Source: Trujillonella endophytica
GTDB lineage: Bacteria > Actinomycetota > Actinomycetes > Mycobacteriales > Geodermatophilaceae
Direction of reading: 5' to 3'
Length of the DNA: 64,000 nt
Assembly (NCBI RefSeq): GCF_900110555.1
Contig: NZ_FOEE01000001.1
Span: 62,001-126,000 of the forward strand
Shown piece after piece: positions 51,913 to 60,245 of this stretch (within the stretch, counting starts at the first letter, position 1; each line of letters begins with the position of its first letter). The notes below the pieces were generated by a model, which saw only the letters and a list, made by a program, of their open reading frames with translations, did not search any database and was not told the origin of the DNA. The translations under genes and the position numbers were made by a program.

Positions 51913-53136
51913 TCAGGAGGGTGGCGGCGGGTGGGGGAGGATCTGGGTGCCGTCGGGGCGGTAGGTGCGCCAGCGGGCCTGGGGTGGGGCGGTGTCGTCG
52001 CGTTCGACGCGGAAGCCGTGGTGGACCTTGGCGTGGTGTCTCTCGCATAGCAGCGCGGAGTTCTCGACCGAGGTGTCGCCGCCGTCGGTCCACTCGATCT
52101 GGTGGTGCACGTCGCAGAACCAGCGGGGTGCTTCGCAGCCGGCGAACACGCAGGACTGGTCGCGCTGTTCGACGGCTCTGCGGATGTGGGGTGGGACCAC
52201 GCGCTGCTCCCGGCCCACGTCCAGGGGCAGCCCGTCGGGGCTGAGCACGAGCCGGCTGACGACGCCATCGCAGGCCAGCCACCGAGCGCGGGCGGCCGAG
52301 ATCGTGGCGACGGTGCCGGCGGTCGCCGCCCCGGGCCCGGTGGACGGGTCGACCAGGTCCTCGACCGGAATCGTGGCGATGACGTGCGGCTTGACCGTGC
52401 GCAGCACCGGCAGCTGCCCGGAGGCGAGCGCCAGGTCCGCCAGTTGCACGAGGGCGTCGCCGGTGCGCTGGGAACGGGTCCGGTCGTCGCCGGCGCAGCG
52501 GCCGGCGGCGCTGATGGACTCCAGCGCGGTGGCGACCTTCTGCCCGCCGACGGCATCGAGTTCGCCGCGGAGGGTCCAGCGGCCGTCGGGGTGCTGGACC
52601 AGCGTCACCGACCGCTCCTCGGTGGGGTCGGGTTCGGGGCCGTCGGGGTCGAGCTTGGCCAGGTAGTCGGCCACGGCGAGCTCCAGCTCCCGGTGGGTGC
52701 CCACGGCCGCGAGCTGGACCAGCGCGGCCTCGACGGCGGCGACGTCGATGCCCCGGGTCGCGGCCAGGTCGAGATGGAAGGGGGTGGCGATCTTGCCGAT
52801 CACTGTGACCTGGTCGGCACCGAGTACACCCTCGGCGAACGCCCGCGACGTGGCCGGCAGCTGCTCCAGCACCCGCCCGTGGGCCACGATCCGCCCCGCT
52901 GAGGTGCCCGCGACCCGTGCATGGCCGCGCAGCCACAGCTTGGCGTTCTTCGCCCCGTCGAACTCCGCCGCGCCGCGCACGTCGACCCGCCGGGCCACCC
53001 GGGTCAGCTGCGCGGTCACCCGGTGCTGAACTGCGACCAACTCACGCAGCTGCGCCAGCAGCGCGGCGTCGGGCAACTCGTCCAGGTCCAGCGTCGCGAG
53101 GCCGTCCAGCGCCGACTGCAGCTCCCCCACGGACAC
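51913..53136 (-). CDS. HNH endonuclease with DUF222 domain (13E12-repeat type)
   Basis: A 407-aa protein. DUF222 spans ~30-300; a C-terminal HNH/zinc motif reads CVFAGCEAPRWFCDVHH … NSALLCERHHAKVHHG (about 335-385), with paired Cys and the His-Asn-His core. These repeat-family proteins are abundant in mycobacteria and Geodermatophilaceae and are suspected mobile or selfish endonucleases. GTG 53136. A complete promoter with a LexA box lies directly upstream, so it should respond to DNA damage. The 51716-51912 gap beyond its 3' end holds nothing recognisable. Confidence 0.88.
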   Translation of the reverse strand: MSVGELQSALDGLATLDLDELPDAALLAQLRELVAVQHRVTAQLTRVARRVDVRGAAEFDGAKNAKLWLRGHARVAGTSAGRIVAHGRVLEQLPATSRAFAEGVLGADQVTVIGKIATPFHLDLAATRGIDVAAVEAALVQLAAVGTHRELELAVADYLAKLDPDGPEPDPTEERSVTLVQHPDGRWTLRGELDAVGGQKVATALESISAAGRCAGDDRTRSQRTGDALVQLADLALASGQLPVLRTVKPHVIATIPVEDLVDPSTGPGAATAGTVATISAARARWLACDGVVSRLVLSPDGLPLDVGREQRVVPPHIRRAVEQRDQSCVFAGCEAPRWFCDVHHQIEWTDGGDTSVENSALLCERHHAKVHHGFRVERDDTAPPQARWRTYRPDGTQILPHPPPPS

Positions 53137-53148
53137 CTCCCCACCCGT

Positions 53149-53192
53149 TCGAATATGTGTTCGATTCTACCGCTAAGGAAGGTTCGGCTCAA
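53149..53192 (-). promoter_or_regulatory. SOS-controlled promoter of the HNH endonuclease gene
   Basis: On the minus strand: -35 TTGAGC (53192-53187), 17-bp spacer, -10 TAGAAT (53169-53164). Immediately downstream, sharing one base with the -10, is TCGAATATGTGTTCGA (53149-53164), a LexA box differing from TCGAAC-N4-GTTCGA at one position. LexA would cover the transcription start. Confidence 0.8.
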
Positions 53193-53261
53193 CGCATATC
53201 CCCAGCTCAGACCCTCAATCCGCCGATCGCGGCGGGGTCTTGTGCCGGCCGCTCGGACGGG

Positions 53262-53650
53262 CTAAGAGTCCCGGCCCACCAGGGTCGCCGGCTCCGTGCG
53301 GTTGGCCGCATCCAGCTTCGCCAGCACGTTGCGCACGTGGCTCTCCACGGTCCGCTCCGACAGCACGAGATCCCCGGCGATCCGCCGGTTGGTCCACCCC
53401 CGCGCCACGAGGCCGGCGATCTCCCGTTCCCGGGCGGTCAGGGGGTCGGCGTCGTGGGCGGCGCGCGCGGCCCGGTCGACCAGCGCGGCGGACTGCCGGT
53501 CCGGCACGGGCATGCCGAGGCGCCGCGCCTCACCGGCGGCTCCGCGGGCCAGCTCTGCGGTAGCAGTAGACGCCGGCCCCGCCCGCGGCGTACGGCTGCG
53601 GCGCCAGCTGCCCGTGCAGGAGCTCGGCCGCGGCGGTGTCGCCGAACGCC
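53262..53650 (-). pseudogene. Remnant of a LuxR-family ATP-binding/TPR regulator
   Basis: The last ~85 codons encode an intact LuxR helix-turn-helix (DPLTAREREIAGLVARGWTNRRIAG, then LSERTVESHVRNVLAKLDAANR), preceded in the same frame by ELARGAAGEARRLGMPV, typical TPR-type text. In a different frame just upstream, FGDTAAAELLHGQLAPQPYA and AGGAGVYCYR match the region ~100 residues earlier in such ~900-aa regulators. Thus there is an internal deletion plus frameshift and no N-terminal body. The remaining gap to 53846 contains no recognised gene. Confidence 0.65.
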
Positions 53651-53846
53651 TTCACCAGCGGGACGCCTTGGCGATCACGCCCGAGCAGTTCACGGCCGAT
53701 CCCGAGGCGAACCTCGGACGCCTCGAGGTCGTCGGCGCCGCCATCGCCGTCCCGCACGAGGTCGGCGGGGTCACCCCCGACGGGGGGTTCCCCGGCGCGG
53801 ACCGCTTCCGGGTTGCCCTCCCCGCGCCCGCCCGACAGGGTCGGGA

Positions 53847-54818
53847 GTGCCCGGGACCTTCACGCGGGGGCTGGTCGCCGGCGCGGCCGGCACCACCGTC
53901 CTCACCGCCGTCACCTACCTCGACATGGCCATCCGCGGCCGGCCGGCCAGCACCGCGCCCGAGCGGACGGTCGACGCCCTCGCCGCGGTCGCCGGGGCGC
54001 AGGTGCCCGGGCGCGGGCGGGTCCTCGAGGACCGGCGCACCGCGCTCGGCGCCCTCGCCGGCATCGGCACGGGGCTGGCCACCGGGGTGCTGGCGAGCGT
54101 CGCCCGGTCGGCGGGGATCCGGCTGCCCGGCCCGGTGGGGGCGGTCGCCACCGGCGCCACCGCCATGGCCGCGTGCGACATCCCGATCGCGGTCCTCGGC
54201 GTCGGGGACCCGCGCACCTGGAGCCGCGCCGACTGGCTCGCCGACGCCGTCCCGCACCTCGCCTACGGGGCGACCGTGCACGGGATCGTCTCGGCGGTGC
54301 GCACCGACCGCGAGCGCGCGGTGCCCCGCGGGGCGGCGAGCGCCGGCCTCACCCTCCGCTCGGCGGCGCTGGGGGTGGCCGCGGGCAGCCGGGCTGCGCT
54401 GGGCTTCGCCGGCCCGACGCTGACCGCGCCCACGAAGCCCGGCCGGCTGGGCGGGAGCTCGGTGCCGGCCCGGGCGCTCGCCGCGGCCGCGCTCGTCGGC
54501 GAGCTGGTCGCGGACAAGTCGCCCGACACCCCCGACCGGACGGAGCCCGGCGGCCTGGTGCCGCGACTCGTCGGGGCCACCGCGGGGGCGACCCGGCTGG
54601 CCGAGCGCGAGCGGGCCAACGCCGCCCTGCCGGCCGCCGCGGCGGGCGTGGGTGCCGTGGCGGGGGCGTTCGGCGGGCTGGCGTGGCGCCGCTGGGCGAG
54701 CACCCGGCTGCCCGACCTCTCCGCGGCGCTGGTGGAGGACGGCGTGGCCCTCGCGCTCGCGGCGCTGGCGTGCCTGCCGGGCCGCAACCGCCGCCCGCTG
54801 GCCGTCGTCCCCGGCTGA
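53847..54818 (+). CDS. Hypothetical membrane protein, DUF4126-like second half
   Basis: A 323-aa Ala/Gly-rich protein with several hydrophobic segments (TRGLVAGAAGTTVLTAVTYL; ALGVAAGSRAALGFAGPTL; LPAAAAGVGAVAGAFGGLAW; ALVEDGVALALAALACLPG). The C-terminal half resembles DUF4126-type proteins, the N-terminal half is unassigned. GTG 53847 chosen near a GGGA and because the frame upstream crosses the decayed region. Not part of the heme pathway; it lies in the accessory insertion before chdC. Confidence 0.65.
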   Translation: MPGTFTRGLVAGAAGTTVLTAVTYLDMAIRGRPASTAPERTVDALAAVAGAQVPGRGRVLEDRRTALGALAGIGTGLATGVLASVARSAGIRLPGPVGAVATGATAMAACDIPIAVLGVGDPRTWSRADWLADAVPHLAYGATVHGIVSAVRTDRERAVPRGAASAGLTLRSAALGVAAGSRAALGFAGPTLTAPTKPGRLGGSSVPARALAAAALVGELVADKSPDTPDRTEPGGLVPRLVGATAGATRLAERERANAALPAAAAGVGAVAGAFGGLAWRRWASTRLPDLSAALVEDGVALALAALACLPGRNRRPLAVVPG

Positions 54819-54878
54819 CGCCGCGGGATCGCCGACCCGCGCGACCGGGCCGCCGCCGGCGCGCGCCAGAATGGGGCC

Positions 54879-55595
54879 ATGAGCGAGCAGACCGAGCACA
54901 AGAGCGTCGGCAAGCGGGCCAACGAGCTCAACGCCACGATCCGCTACACCATGTGGTCGGTGTTCCGGCTGACCCGCCCGCTGGCCGACGAGCAGCGCGC
55001 CGCGATGGCCGACGAGCTGCAGGGGCTGCTCGACGAGCTCGCCGGCAAGGACGTCGTCGTCCGCGGCACCTACGACGTTGCGGGCTTCCGGGCCGACGCC
55101 GACCTCATGGTGTGGTGGCACGGGCCCTCCGCGGAGTCCCTGCAGGAGGCCTACACCCGGCTGCGCCGTACCGCGCTGGGCCGGCAGCTGGAGCCCGTCT
55201 GGTCGCAGTTCGCCCTGCACCGGCCGGCCGAGTTCAACCGCAGCCACATCCCGGCGTTCCTCGCCGACGAGGAGGCGCGGAGGTTCGTCTGCGTCTACCC
55301 GTTCGTGCGCTCCTACGAGTGGTACCTGCTGCCCGACGAGGAGCGCCGCGACATGCTCAAGGAGCACGGGATGCAGGCCCGCTCCTACGCCGACGTCCGC
55401 GCCAACACGGTGGCCGCCTTCGCTCTCGGCGACTACGAGTGGATGCTCGCCTTCGAGGCCGACGAGCTGCACCGCATCGTCGACCTGATGCGCGACCTGC
55501 GTGCCAGCCGCGCGCGGCGGCACGTGCGCGAGGAGGTGCCGTTCTACACCGGCGTCCGCAAGTCCGTCGCGGAACTGGTCGCCGACCTCGCCTGA
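54879..55595 (+). CDS. chdC: Coproheme decarboxylase (ChdC/HemQ)
   Basis: A 238-aa chlorite-dismutase-fold enzyme decarboxylating coproheme III to heme b with H2O2. Catalytic-Tyr block [13 protein letters not shown] (about 147-159) and the heme-ligand region [24 protein letters not shown] are intact. ATG 54879 is supported by CAGAAT (54867-54872) six bases upstream, so it has its own leaderless promoter; this fits its separation from hemE-hemY. Completes the coproporphyrin-dependent route in this locus except CpfC, not seen here. Confidence 0.93.
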   Translation: MSEQTEHKSVGKRANELNATIRYTMWSVFRLTRPLADEQRAAMADELQGLLDELAGKDVVVRGTYDVAGFRADADLMVWWHGPSAESLQEAYTRLRRTALGRQLEPVWSQFALHRPAEFNRSHIPAFLADEEARRFVCVYPFVRSYEWYLLPDEERRDMLKEHGMQARSYADVRANTVAAFALGDYEWMLAFEADELHRIVDLMRDLRASRARRHVREEVPFYTGVRKSVAELVADLA

Positions 55596-55596
55596 G

Positions 55597-56013
55597 TCAG
55601 CCGGGGAGGAAGCGGACGGCGGCCGAGTTGATGCTGTAGCGGTCGCCGGTGGGGGTCTGCGGGGCGTCGTCGTACACGTGCCCGAGGTGCCCGTGGCAGG
55701 CCGAGCAGCGGACGGCGATCCGCGGGAACTTCCCGGTCAGGTCGGGGCGCAGATGCACGTTGCCGGCGCTGCTGGGCGCGTAGAACGACGCCCAGCCCGA
55801 GGTGGACTCGAACCGGGTGCGCGAGCGGAAGACCTCCTGCCCGCAGCCGCGGCAGTGGTAGGCGCCGCCGATCTTGGTGTCGACGTATTCGCCCGACCAG
55901 GGCCGCTCGGTCCCGCCGCGACGCAGCACGGCGAACTCGCGCGTGCTGAGCTGCGCGCGCCACTCGTCGTCGCTCTTGACGATGATCGGCTCGTCGTCCG
56001 GTTCGGGCAGCAC
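55597..56013 (-). CDS. MsrB-like protein lacking the catalytic cysteine
   Basis: About 138 aa with a complete MsrB fold: zinc Cys pairs CRGC and CSAC, SGWASF substrate loop, GHLGHVYDDAP. Where active MsrB has R-F/Y-C-x-N, this protein has RYSIN, encoded by AGC (55633-55635), a single-base change from TGC. Classical methionine-R-sulfoxide reduction is therefore unlikely. GTG 56013 is preferred because TACGGT (56026-56021) lies seven bases upstream; an in-frame GTG at 56022 overlaps that hexamer. Convergent with chdC; 38% or so of residues visibly match the next msrB by eye, so it is a diverged duplicate. Confidence 0.82.
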   Translation of the reverse strand: MLPEPDDEPIIVKSDDEWRAQLSTREFAVLRRGGTERPWSGEYVDTKIGGAYHCRGCGQEVFRSRTRFESTSGWASFYAPSSAGNVHLRPDLTGKFPRIAVRCSACHGHLGHVYDDAPQTPTGDRYSINSAAVRFLPG

Positions 56014-56076
56014 GGCCGTCACCGTAGGGCGGCCCCCGCCCGAGGTGGGGGAGGCCGCCCGCGTGCGCCCGGCGGG

Positions 56077-56499
56077 TCAGCCCTCGGCGGGCCGCAGCCG
56101 GATGCTGACGGAGTTGATGCAGAACCGGTCGCCGGTGGGGGTCTGCGGCGCGTCGTCGAACAGGTGCCCGAGGTGGCTGTGGCAGGTGCCGCAGAGGACC
56201 TCGGTGCGCAGCATCCCGAGGCTGCGGTCCTCCCGGAGGACGACGTTGTCCGCGGCGGACGGCTGGTAGAACGACGGCCACCCGCAGTGGCTGTCGAACT
56301 TGGTCTCCGAGGTGAACAGGTCGGCCCCGCAGGCGCGGCAGGCGTAGACGCCGACGGTCTTCGTGTCGACGTACTCCCCGGTCCACGGGCGTTCGGTGCC
56401 GGCCTGGCGCAGGACCGCGTACTCCTCGGGGGAGAGCTCCGCGCGCCACTCGGCGTCGCTCCTGGTGACCTTCGGCTGCTGCTCGGCGGACGTCGTCAT
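56077..56499 (-). CDS. msrB: Peptide-methionine (R)-S-oxide reductase MsrB
   Basis: A 140-aa enzyme reducing Met-R-sulfoxide in proteins. Zinc cysteines Cys54/57 (CRAC) and Cys103/106 (CGTC), substrate loop HCGWPSF, and the catalytic Cys127 in RFCINSVSIRL are present. Recycling would use a thioredoxin- or mycothiol-type reductant. ATG 56499 is fixed by TACCGT (56511-56506) six bases upstream. Its neighbour downstream is a paralogue without the catalytic Cys. Confidence 0.92.
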   Translation of the reverse strand: MTTSAEQQPKVTRSDAEWRAELSPEEYAVLRQAGTERPWTGEYVDTKTVGVYACRACGADLFTSETKFDSHCGWPSFYQPSAADNVVLREDRSLGMLRTEVLCGTCHSHLGHLFDDAPQTPTGDRFCINSVSIRLRPAEG

Positions 56500-56543
56500 G
56501 GCTCCACGGTACGGCGGCCGCGCGGGTCGCAGGGGGGTCGCCG

Positions 56544-57198
56544 TCACCGTCCCAGGCCCGCCTCCCGGGCCCGGACGATCGCCTGCGCCCGGTCGGTCAC
56601 CTGCAGCTTCGCCAGCACGTTGGAGACGTTGTTGCGGACCGTCTTGGGCGACAGGAACAGCGCCGAGGCGATCTGGGCGTTGGACCGGCCGGCGGCGACC
56701 AGGTCCAGCACCTCCCGCTCCCGGGCGGTCAGCTGGGGGAACGCGGTCTCCGGTCCGCCGGGGCGGGCGGCGAAGAACTCGGCGATCCGGCGGGCCAGGG
56801 CGGGGCCGAACACCGCGCCGCCGGCGGCCACGGTGGTGATCGCGCGCACGACCTCCTCCTGGTCGGCGCCCTTGAGCAGGTAGCCGCGGGCGCCGGCGCG
56901 GATGGCGGCGAACACGGTGCCGTCGTCCTCGCTCATCGTGAGCACCAGGACGCCGACCGACGGGCTCTCCGCGGTGATCCGCCGGGTCGCCTCGATGCCG
57001 TCCAGCACCGGCATCTGCACGTCCATGACGACGACGTCGGGCTGCTCCTCCAGCGCCAGCGTCACCGCGCTCGCGCCGTCCGCCGCCGCCGACCACCGCG
57101 AGCCCCGCCACGGAGCCCAGCAGCATCGCCAGGCCGTCGCGGTAGACGGGGTGGTCGTCGACGACCAGCACCCGCAGCGGCTCCTCGGGTTCGCTCAT
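56544..57198 (-). pseudogene. NarL-type response regulator, frameshifted in the receiver domain
   Basis: From ATG 57198 the first ~36 codons encode a receiver start ([20 protein letters not shown]). The remainder ([21 protein letters not shown] with the phospho-acceptor Asp, [12 protein letters not shown], and Lux[27 protein letters not shown]) continues in another frame. The break is at about 57081-57088, a GGCGGC run where a net loss of two or gain of one base is needed. Either true inactivation, programmed slippage or a sequencing error. The gene overlaps the histidine kinase stop (ATGA), so the pair was co-translated. Confidence 0.82.
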
Positions 57199-59345
57199 GC
57201 CGGCCTCTCCTCCTCGACGGGCAGGACGGCCCGCACCACGGTCCCGCCCTCCGGTGGGCAGGTCACCGAACAGCGGCCGCCCAGCTCGGCGGCCCGCTCC
57301 CGCAGCGACACCAGCCCGACGCCGGCCGGGGCGCCCGGGGCGATGCCGACGCCGTCGTCGACCACCGTGACGACCAGCCGGCCCGCCGCGTCGCGCAGCA
57401 GCGACACCCGCACGGCCATCGCCGCCGCGTGCCGCGCCACGTTGGCCAGGGCCTCGGACGCGATGCGGTAGGCGGCGACCTCGACGGCGGCCGGGAGCCC
57501 GTCGGTGCCGGGGCCGGCCGTCACCGACGTCATGACGTCGGCCGGCAGCAGCCGCTCGGCCTGCTGGCGCACCGCGCCGGCCAGGCCCAGGTCGTCCAGG
57601 GCCGGCGGGCGCAGGTCGTGCACCAGCCGCCGGACGTCGGCCAGGGCGCCGGCGACCTCGTCCCGGGCCTGCCGCAGCACCGAGTCGGCGTCGTCGGGGC
57701 GGCTGCGGGCGAGGTTGCGGGCGGTGTCGATGCGCAGCACGACCGCGCCCAGGCTGGGCCCGAGCCCGTCGTGCAGGTCGCGGCGCAGCCGGCGGCGCTC
57801 CTCCTCGCGGGCGGCGACGAGCTGCTCGCGGCTGGCCTGCAGCTCGCCGGCCAGTGCGCTGGCCTGGGCCGCGGCGGCGGCCTGCCGGACGACGTCGGCC
57901 AGGAGCCGCTCGTCACGGGCGACCAGCGAGGCGCGGACGCCGTCGCGGGGGAGCAGCAGCCGGCCGACCTCCTCGCCCCGGTAGGCGATGGACAGCCCCT
58001 GCACCCCGGCCGGGCGCCGGCCGGTCTCGACGACCAGGCGCCGGCCGGGGCCGGCCTCGATCTCCACGCCGACGTAGGCGGAGCGGAACGCCTCCGCGAC
58101 GGCCCGGGTGACGGCCCGCAGCTGGTCCTCGACGCCCTCGGACCGCTCGAGCTGCTCGGCCAGGCCGGCGACCACCCGGTAGGGGTCCTCCCGCCCGCCC
58201 AGGACCCACCGGCGGACGAGCTGCCAGGCCTGCGCCCGCAGGGGCACGTACAGGGCGGTGACCACGAGCAGGGCGAGGAGCGTGGCGTCGCGGTCGCCGA
58301 GCCGGTCGCCGAGCAGCGCCCCGGCGACGGCGAGGACGGCGAGGTCCAGCAGGACGACGGCGACGGCCAGCCCGCCGTAGACGAGCGTGCCGCCGAGGAG
58401 CTGGTCGATGTCGACCAGCCGCGGTCGCAGCAGGCCGACCGTGACGGCGGCGCCGGTCAGGCCGACCGCGACGCCCAGGGCCAGCGAGGTGACGTCGCCG
58501 GGCAGCAGCAGCGTGGCGAGCATGACCAGCGCGTCGACGACCGCCGCCCACAGCAGCCAGCGCATCTGCTCGCGGCGGGTCCCGCGGGCCGCGCGGTACC
58601 GGGCGACGACGGCGGCGACGGGCAGGAGCACCCCGAGCGTCGCGACCGGCAGCGCCACCCGCGCCACCGCCTCCACCAGCCCGGACGGCAGCGGCAGGCT
58701 GGTCGGGTCGAGGTCGACGCCGTCGTAGATCGCGGGCGTCGAGGTGTCGCCCGCCGCGTCGAGGGCGGCCGAGGGGGCGACCATCAGCAGCAGCGGCAGC
58801 ACCGCGGTCGACGCGAGGCTGACCACCGCGGCGATCCGCCACCACCCGCCGGGCAGCCGGCCGTCGGGGTAGACCAGCAGCAGCAGCGGCAGCCCGATGA
58901 GCAGCCACGCCCCGAAGCGGGAGACGACCCAGAACGCCGGGGTCGCGCCGGGCAGCGGCTCGTCGCCCTGCACGGCGCGGGTCAGCCAGGACTGGGCCAG
59001 ACCGTCGAGCCCCCAGACGAGCGCGTTGCCGGCCACCACCCACGAGGCGGGGTGGCGGGGGAGCCGGGCCAGCAGCAGCCAGGCCGGCACGGCGAGGAAC
59101 AGGCCGGGAGCGCCGATGATCCAGCCGGCGGAGGCGTGCGCGGCCTCCCGCGCCGCGGTGCTGGTGACCGCGTCGAGGACGATCGCGGCGACCGTGGCAC
59201 CACCGCTGACCAGGGCGACCACCCAGGCCACGACGGGCGCGACGCGGCGGCGGGCGCGGGGTGCGGGCGGCTCGGGCGGGGGGAGCGGCCCGGCGGCCGG
59301 CGGCGCGGCGACGGCGCGCTGCGCGACGTCGGGGGCGGCGGTCAC
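57195..59345 (-). CDS. Sensor histidine kinase (NarL/DesK-type, HisKA_3)
   Basis: A 716-aa membrane kinase. About ten hydrophobic helices in residues ~35-400 form an integral sensor, then a GAF-like region (~415-500). The HisKA_3 dimerisation helix with EEERRRLRRDLHDGLGPSL (phospho-His) and an HATPase_c domain (EALANVARHA, VVDDGVGI, GVGLVSLRERAAELGG) follow. It would phosphorylate the response regulator encoded immediately downstream, which is frameshifted. GTG 59345 gives TAAPDVAQRA as start. Divergent from a membrane protein gene. Confidence 0.88.
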   Translation of the reverse strand: MTAAPDVAQRAVAAPPAAGPLPPPEPPAPRARRRVAPVVAWVVALVSGGATVAAIVLDAVTSTAAREAAHASAGWIIGAPGLFLAVPAWLLLARLPRHPASWVVAGNALVWGLDGLAQSWLTRAVQGDEPLPGATPAFWVVSRFGAWLLIGLPLLLLVYPDGRLPGGWWRIAAVVSLASTAVLPLLLMVAPSAALDAAGDTSTPAIYDGVDLDPTSLPLPSGLVEAVARVALPVATLGVLLPVAAVVARYRAARGTRREQMRWLLWAAVVDALVMLATLLLPGDVTSLALGVAVGLTGAAVTVGLLRPRLVDIDQLLGGTLVYGGLAVAVVLLDLAVLAVAGALLGDRLGDRDATLLALLVVTALYVPLRAQAWQLVRRWVLGGREDPYRVVAGLAEQLERSEGVEDQLRAVTRAVAEAFRSAYVGVEIEAGPGRRLVVETGRRPAGVQGLSIAYRGEEVGRLLLPRDGVRASLVARDERLLADVVRQAAAAAQASALAGELQASREQLVAAREEERRRLRRDLHDGLGPSLGAVVLRIDTARNLARSRPDDADSVLRQARDEVAGALADVRRLVHDLRPPALDDLGLAGAVRQQAERLLPADVMTSVTAGPGTDGLPAAVEVAAYRIASEALANVARHAAAMAVRVSLLRDAAGRLVVTVVDDGVGIAPGAPAGVGLVSLRERAAELGGRCSVTCPPEGGTVVRAVLPVEEERPA

Positions 59346-59390
59346 CGGGGGATCGTGCCCGATCGGCGTCCCGCCGGGCACGAGGCAGCT

Positions 59391-59409
59391 GTCCCGGGTC
59401 CCCCGGGAC
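59391..59409. promoter_or_regulatory. Inverted repeat in the kinase/membrane-protein divergent promoter
   Basis: GTCCCGGG-N3-CCCGGGAC (59391-59409) is a perfect 8-bp palindrome; the half-site CCCGGGAC recurs at 59448-59455. It lies in the 175-bp gap between the divergently transcribed histidine kinase and the membrane protein gene, a natural place for the response regulator to bind. Confidence 0.4.
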
Positions 59410-59520
59410 GGTGAGGGGACCGGAACGAGGGCAGCAGCCCCTGGGTGCCCGGGACGCCGCCCCCCGACGGTGGTCCCCGGCCGTGCACCGGGCACCGCCG
59501 CCCGTTCCCAGGAGGCCCGC

Positions 59521-60168
59521 ATGTCGATCAGCACCAGCCCCGCCCTCGCCCGCACCGACGGCGTCGCACCGTCCGAAGGCCGGCACCGGCCGCCGACCGT
59601 CCGCTCCGTCCGCGCGGCCGGGATCGCCACGGCGGTCGGTTCGGCGACCTGGGCCGCCGGCATCCTCGTCTTCGACCTCGGCGAGGACACCACCCGGACC
59701 GAGGACGTCCTCTACGGCGCCTCCGGGCTGCTCTTCCAGCTCGGGCTGGTCGCCCTGGTCGCCGTCCAGCTGGCCACGCGGGCCACGGGCACCGGGACGC
59801 TGGCCCGCCGCTTCCTGCACATCGAGCACGCGATGCTGGGCCTGGCCATCCTGTCCTCGCTGCAGACGATGCTGATCCCGGCGTGGAACGAGAACCCGGC
59901 GGCGCTGGCCCTCGACGCCTTCTGGCCGCTGTCGATGCTCGGCATGTGCGCGATCGGCATCCGCATCGCCATCGCGGGGCGCTGGCGGGGCCCGGCCCGG
60001 TTCTGGCCGCTGGGCGCGGAGAGCTGGGCGCCGGTCGTCATCCCCGCGTCGGCGGCGCTGCCCGACCTGGCGGGTCCGATCGGGGCCGGCCATCTGCTCG
60101 TCGGCTACGCCTGCCTCGGGCTGGTGCTCGCCCTGCGCCCGGAGAACACCCTCCCCCGGGAGCGGTGA
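59521..60168 (+). CDS. Hypothetical membrane protein (six hydrophobic segments)
   Basis: A 215-aa protein with ~30 hydrophilic N-terminal residues and about six helices (AAGIATAVGSATWAAGILVF, LLFQLGLVALVAVQLAT, MLGLAILSSLQTML, MLGMCAIGIRIAIAG and others). It resembles the general layout of DUF998-like proteins, but I cannot assign it. ATG 59521 with GGAGG about ten bases upstream. Divergent from the histidine kinase and possibly a target of that system. Confidence 0.75.
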   Translation: MSISTSPALARTDGVAPSEGRHRPPTVRSVRAAGIATAVGSATWAAGILVFDLGEDTTRTEDVLYGASGLLFQLGLVALVAVQLATRATGTGTLARRFLHIEHAMLGLAILSSLQTMLIPAWNENPAALALDAFWPLSMLGMCAIGIRIAIAGRWRGPARFWPLGAESWAPVVIPASAALPDLAGPIGAGHLLVGYACLGLVLALRPENTLPRER

Positions 60169-60245
60169 GGACCTCCTCCTCCCCGCTCCGCGCGGCGCGG
60201 GCCCCTGGAGGGGGCCGACGGGCACGCCGGAGGACACTGCCTCCC

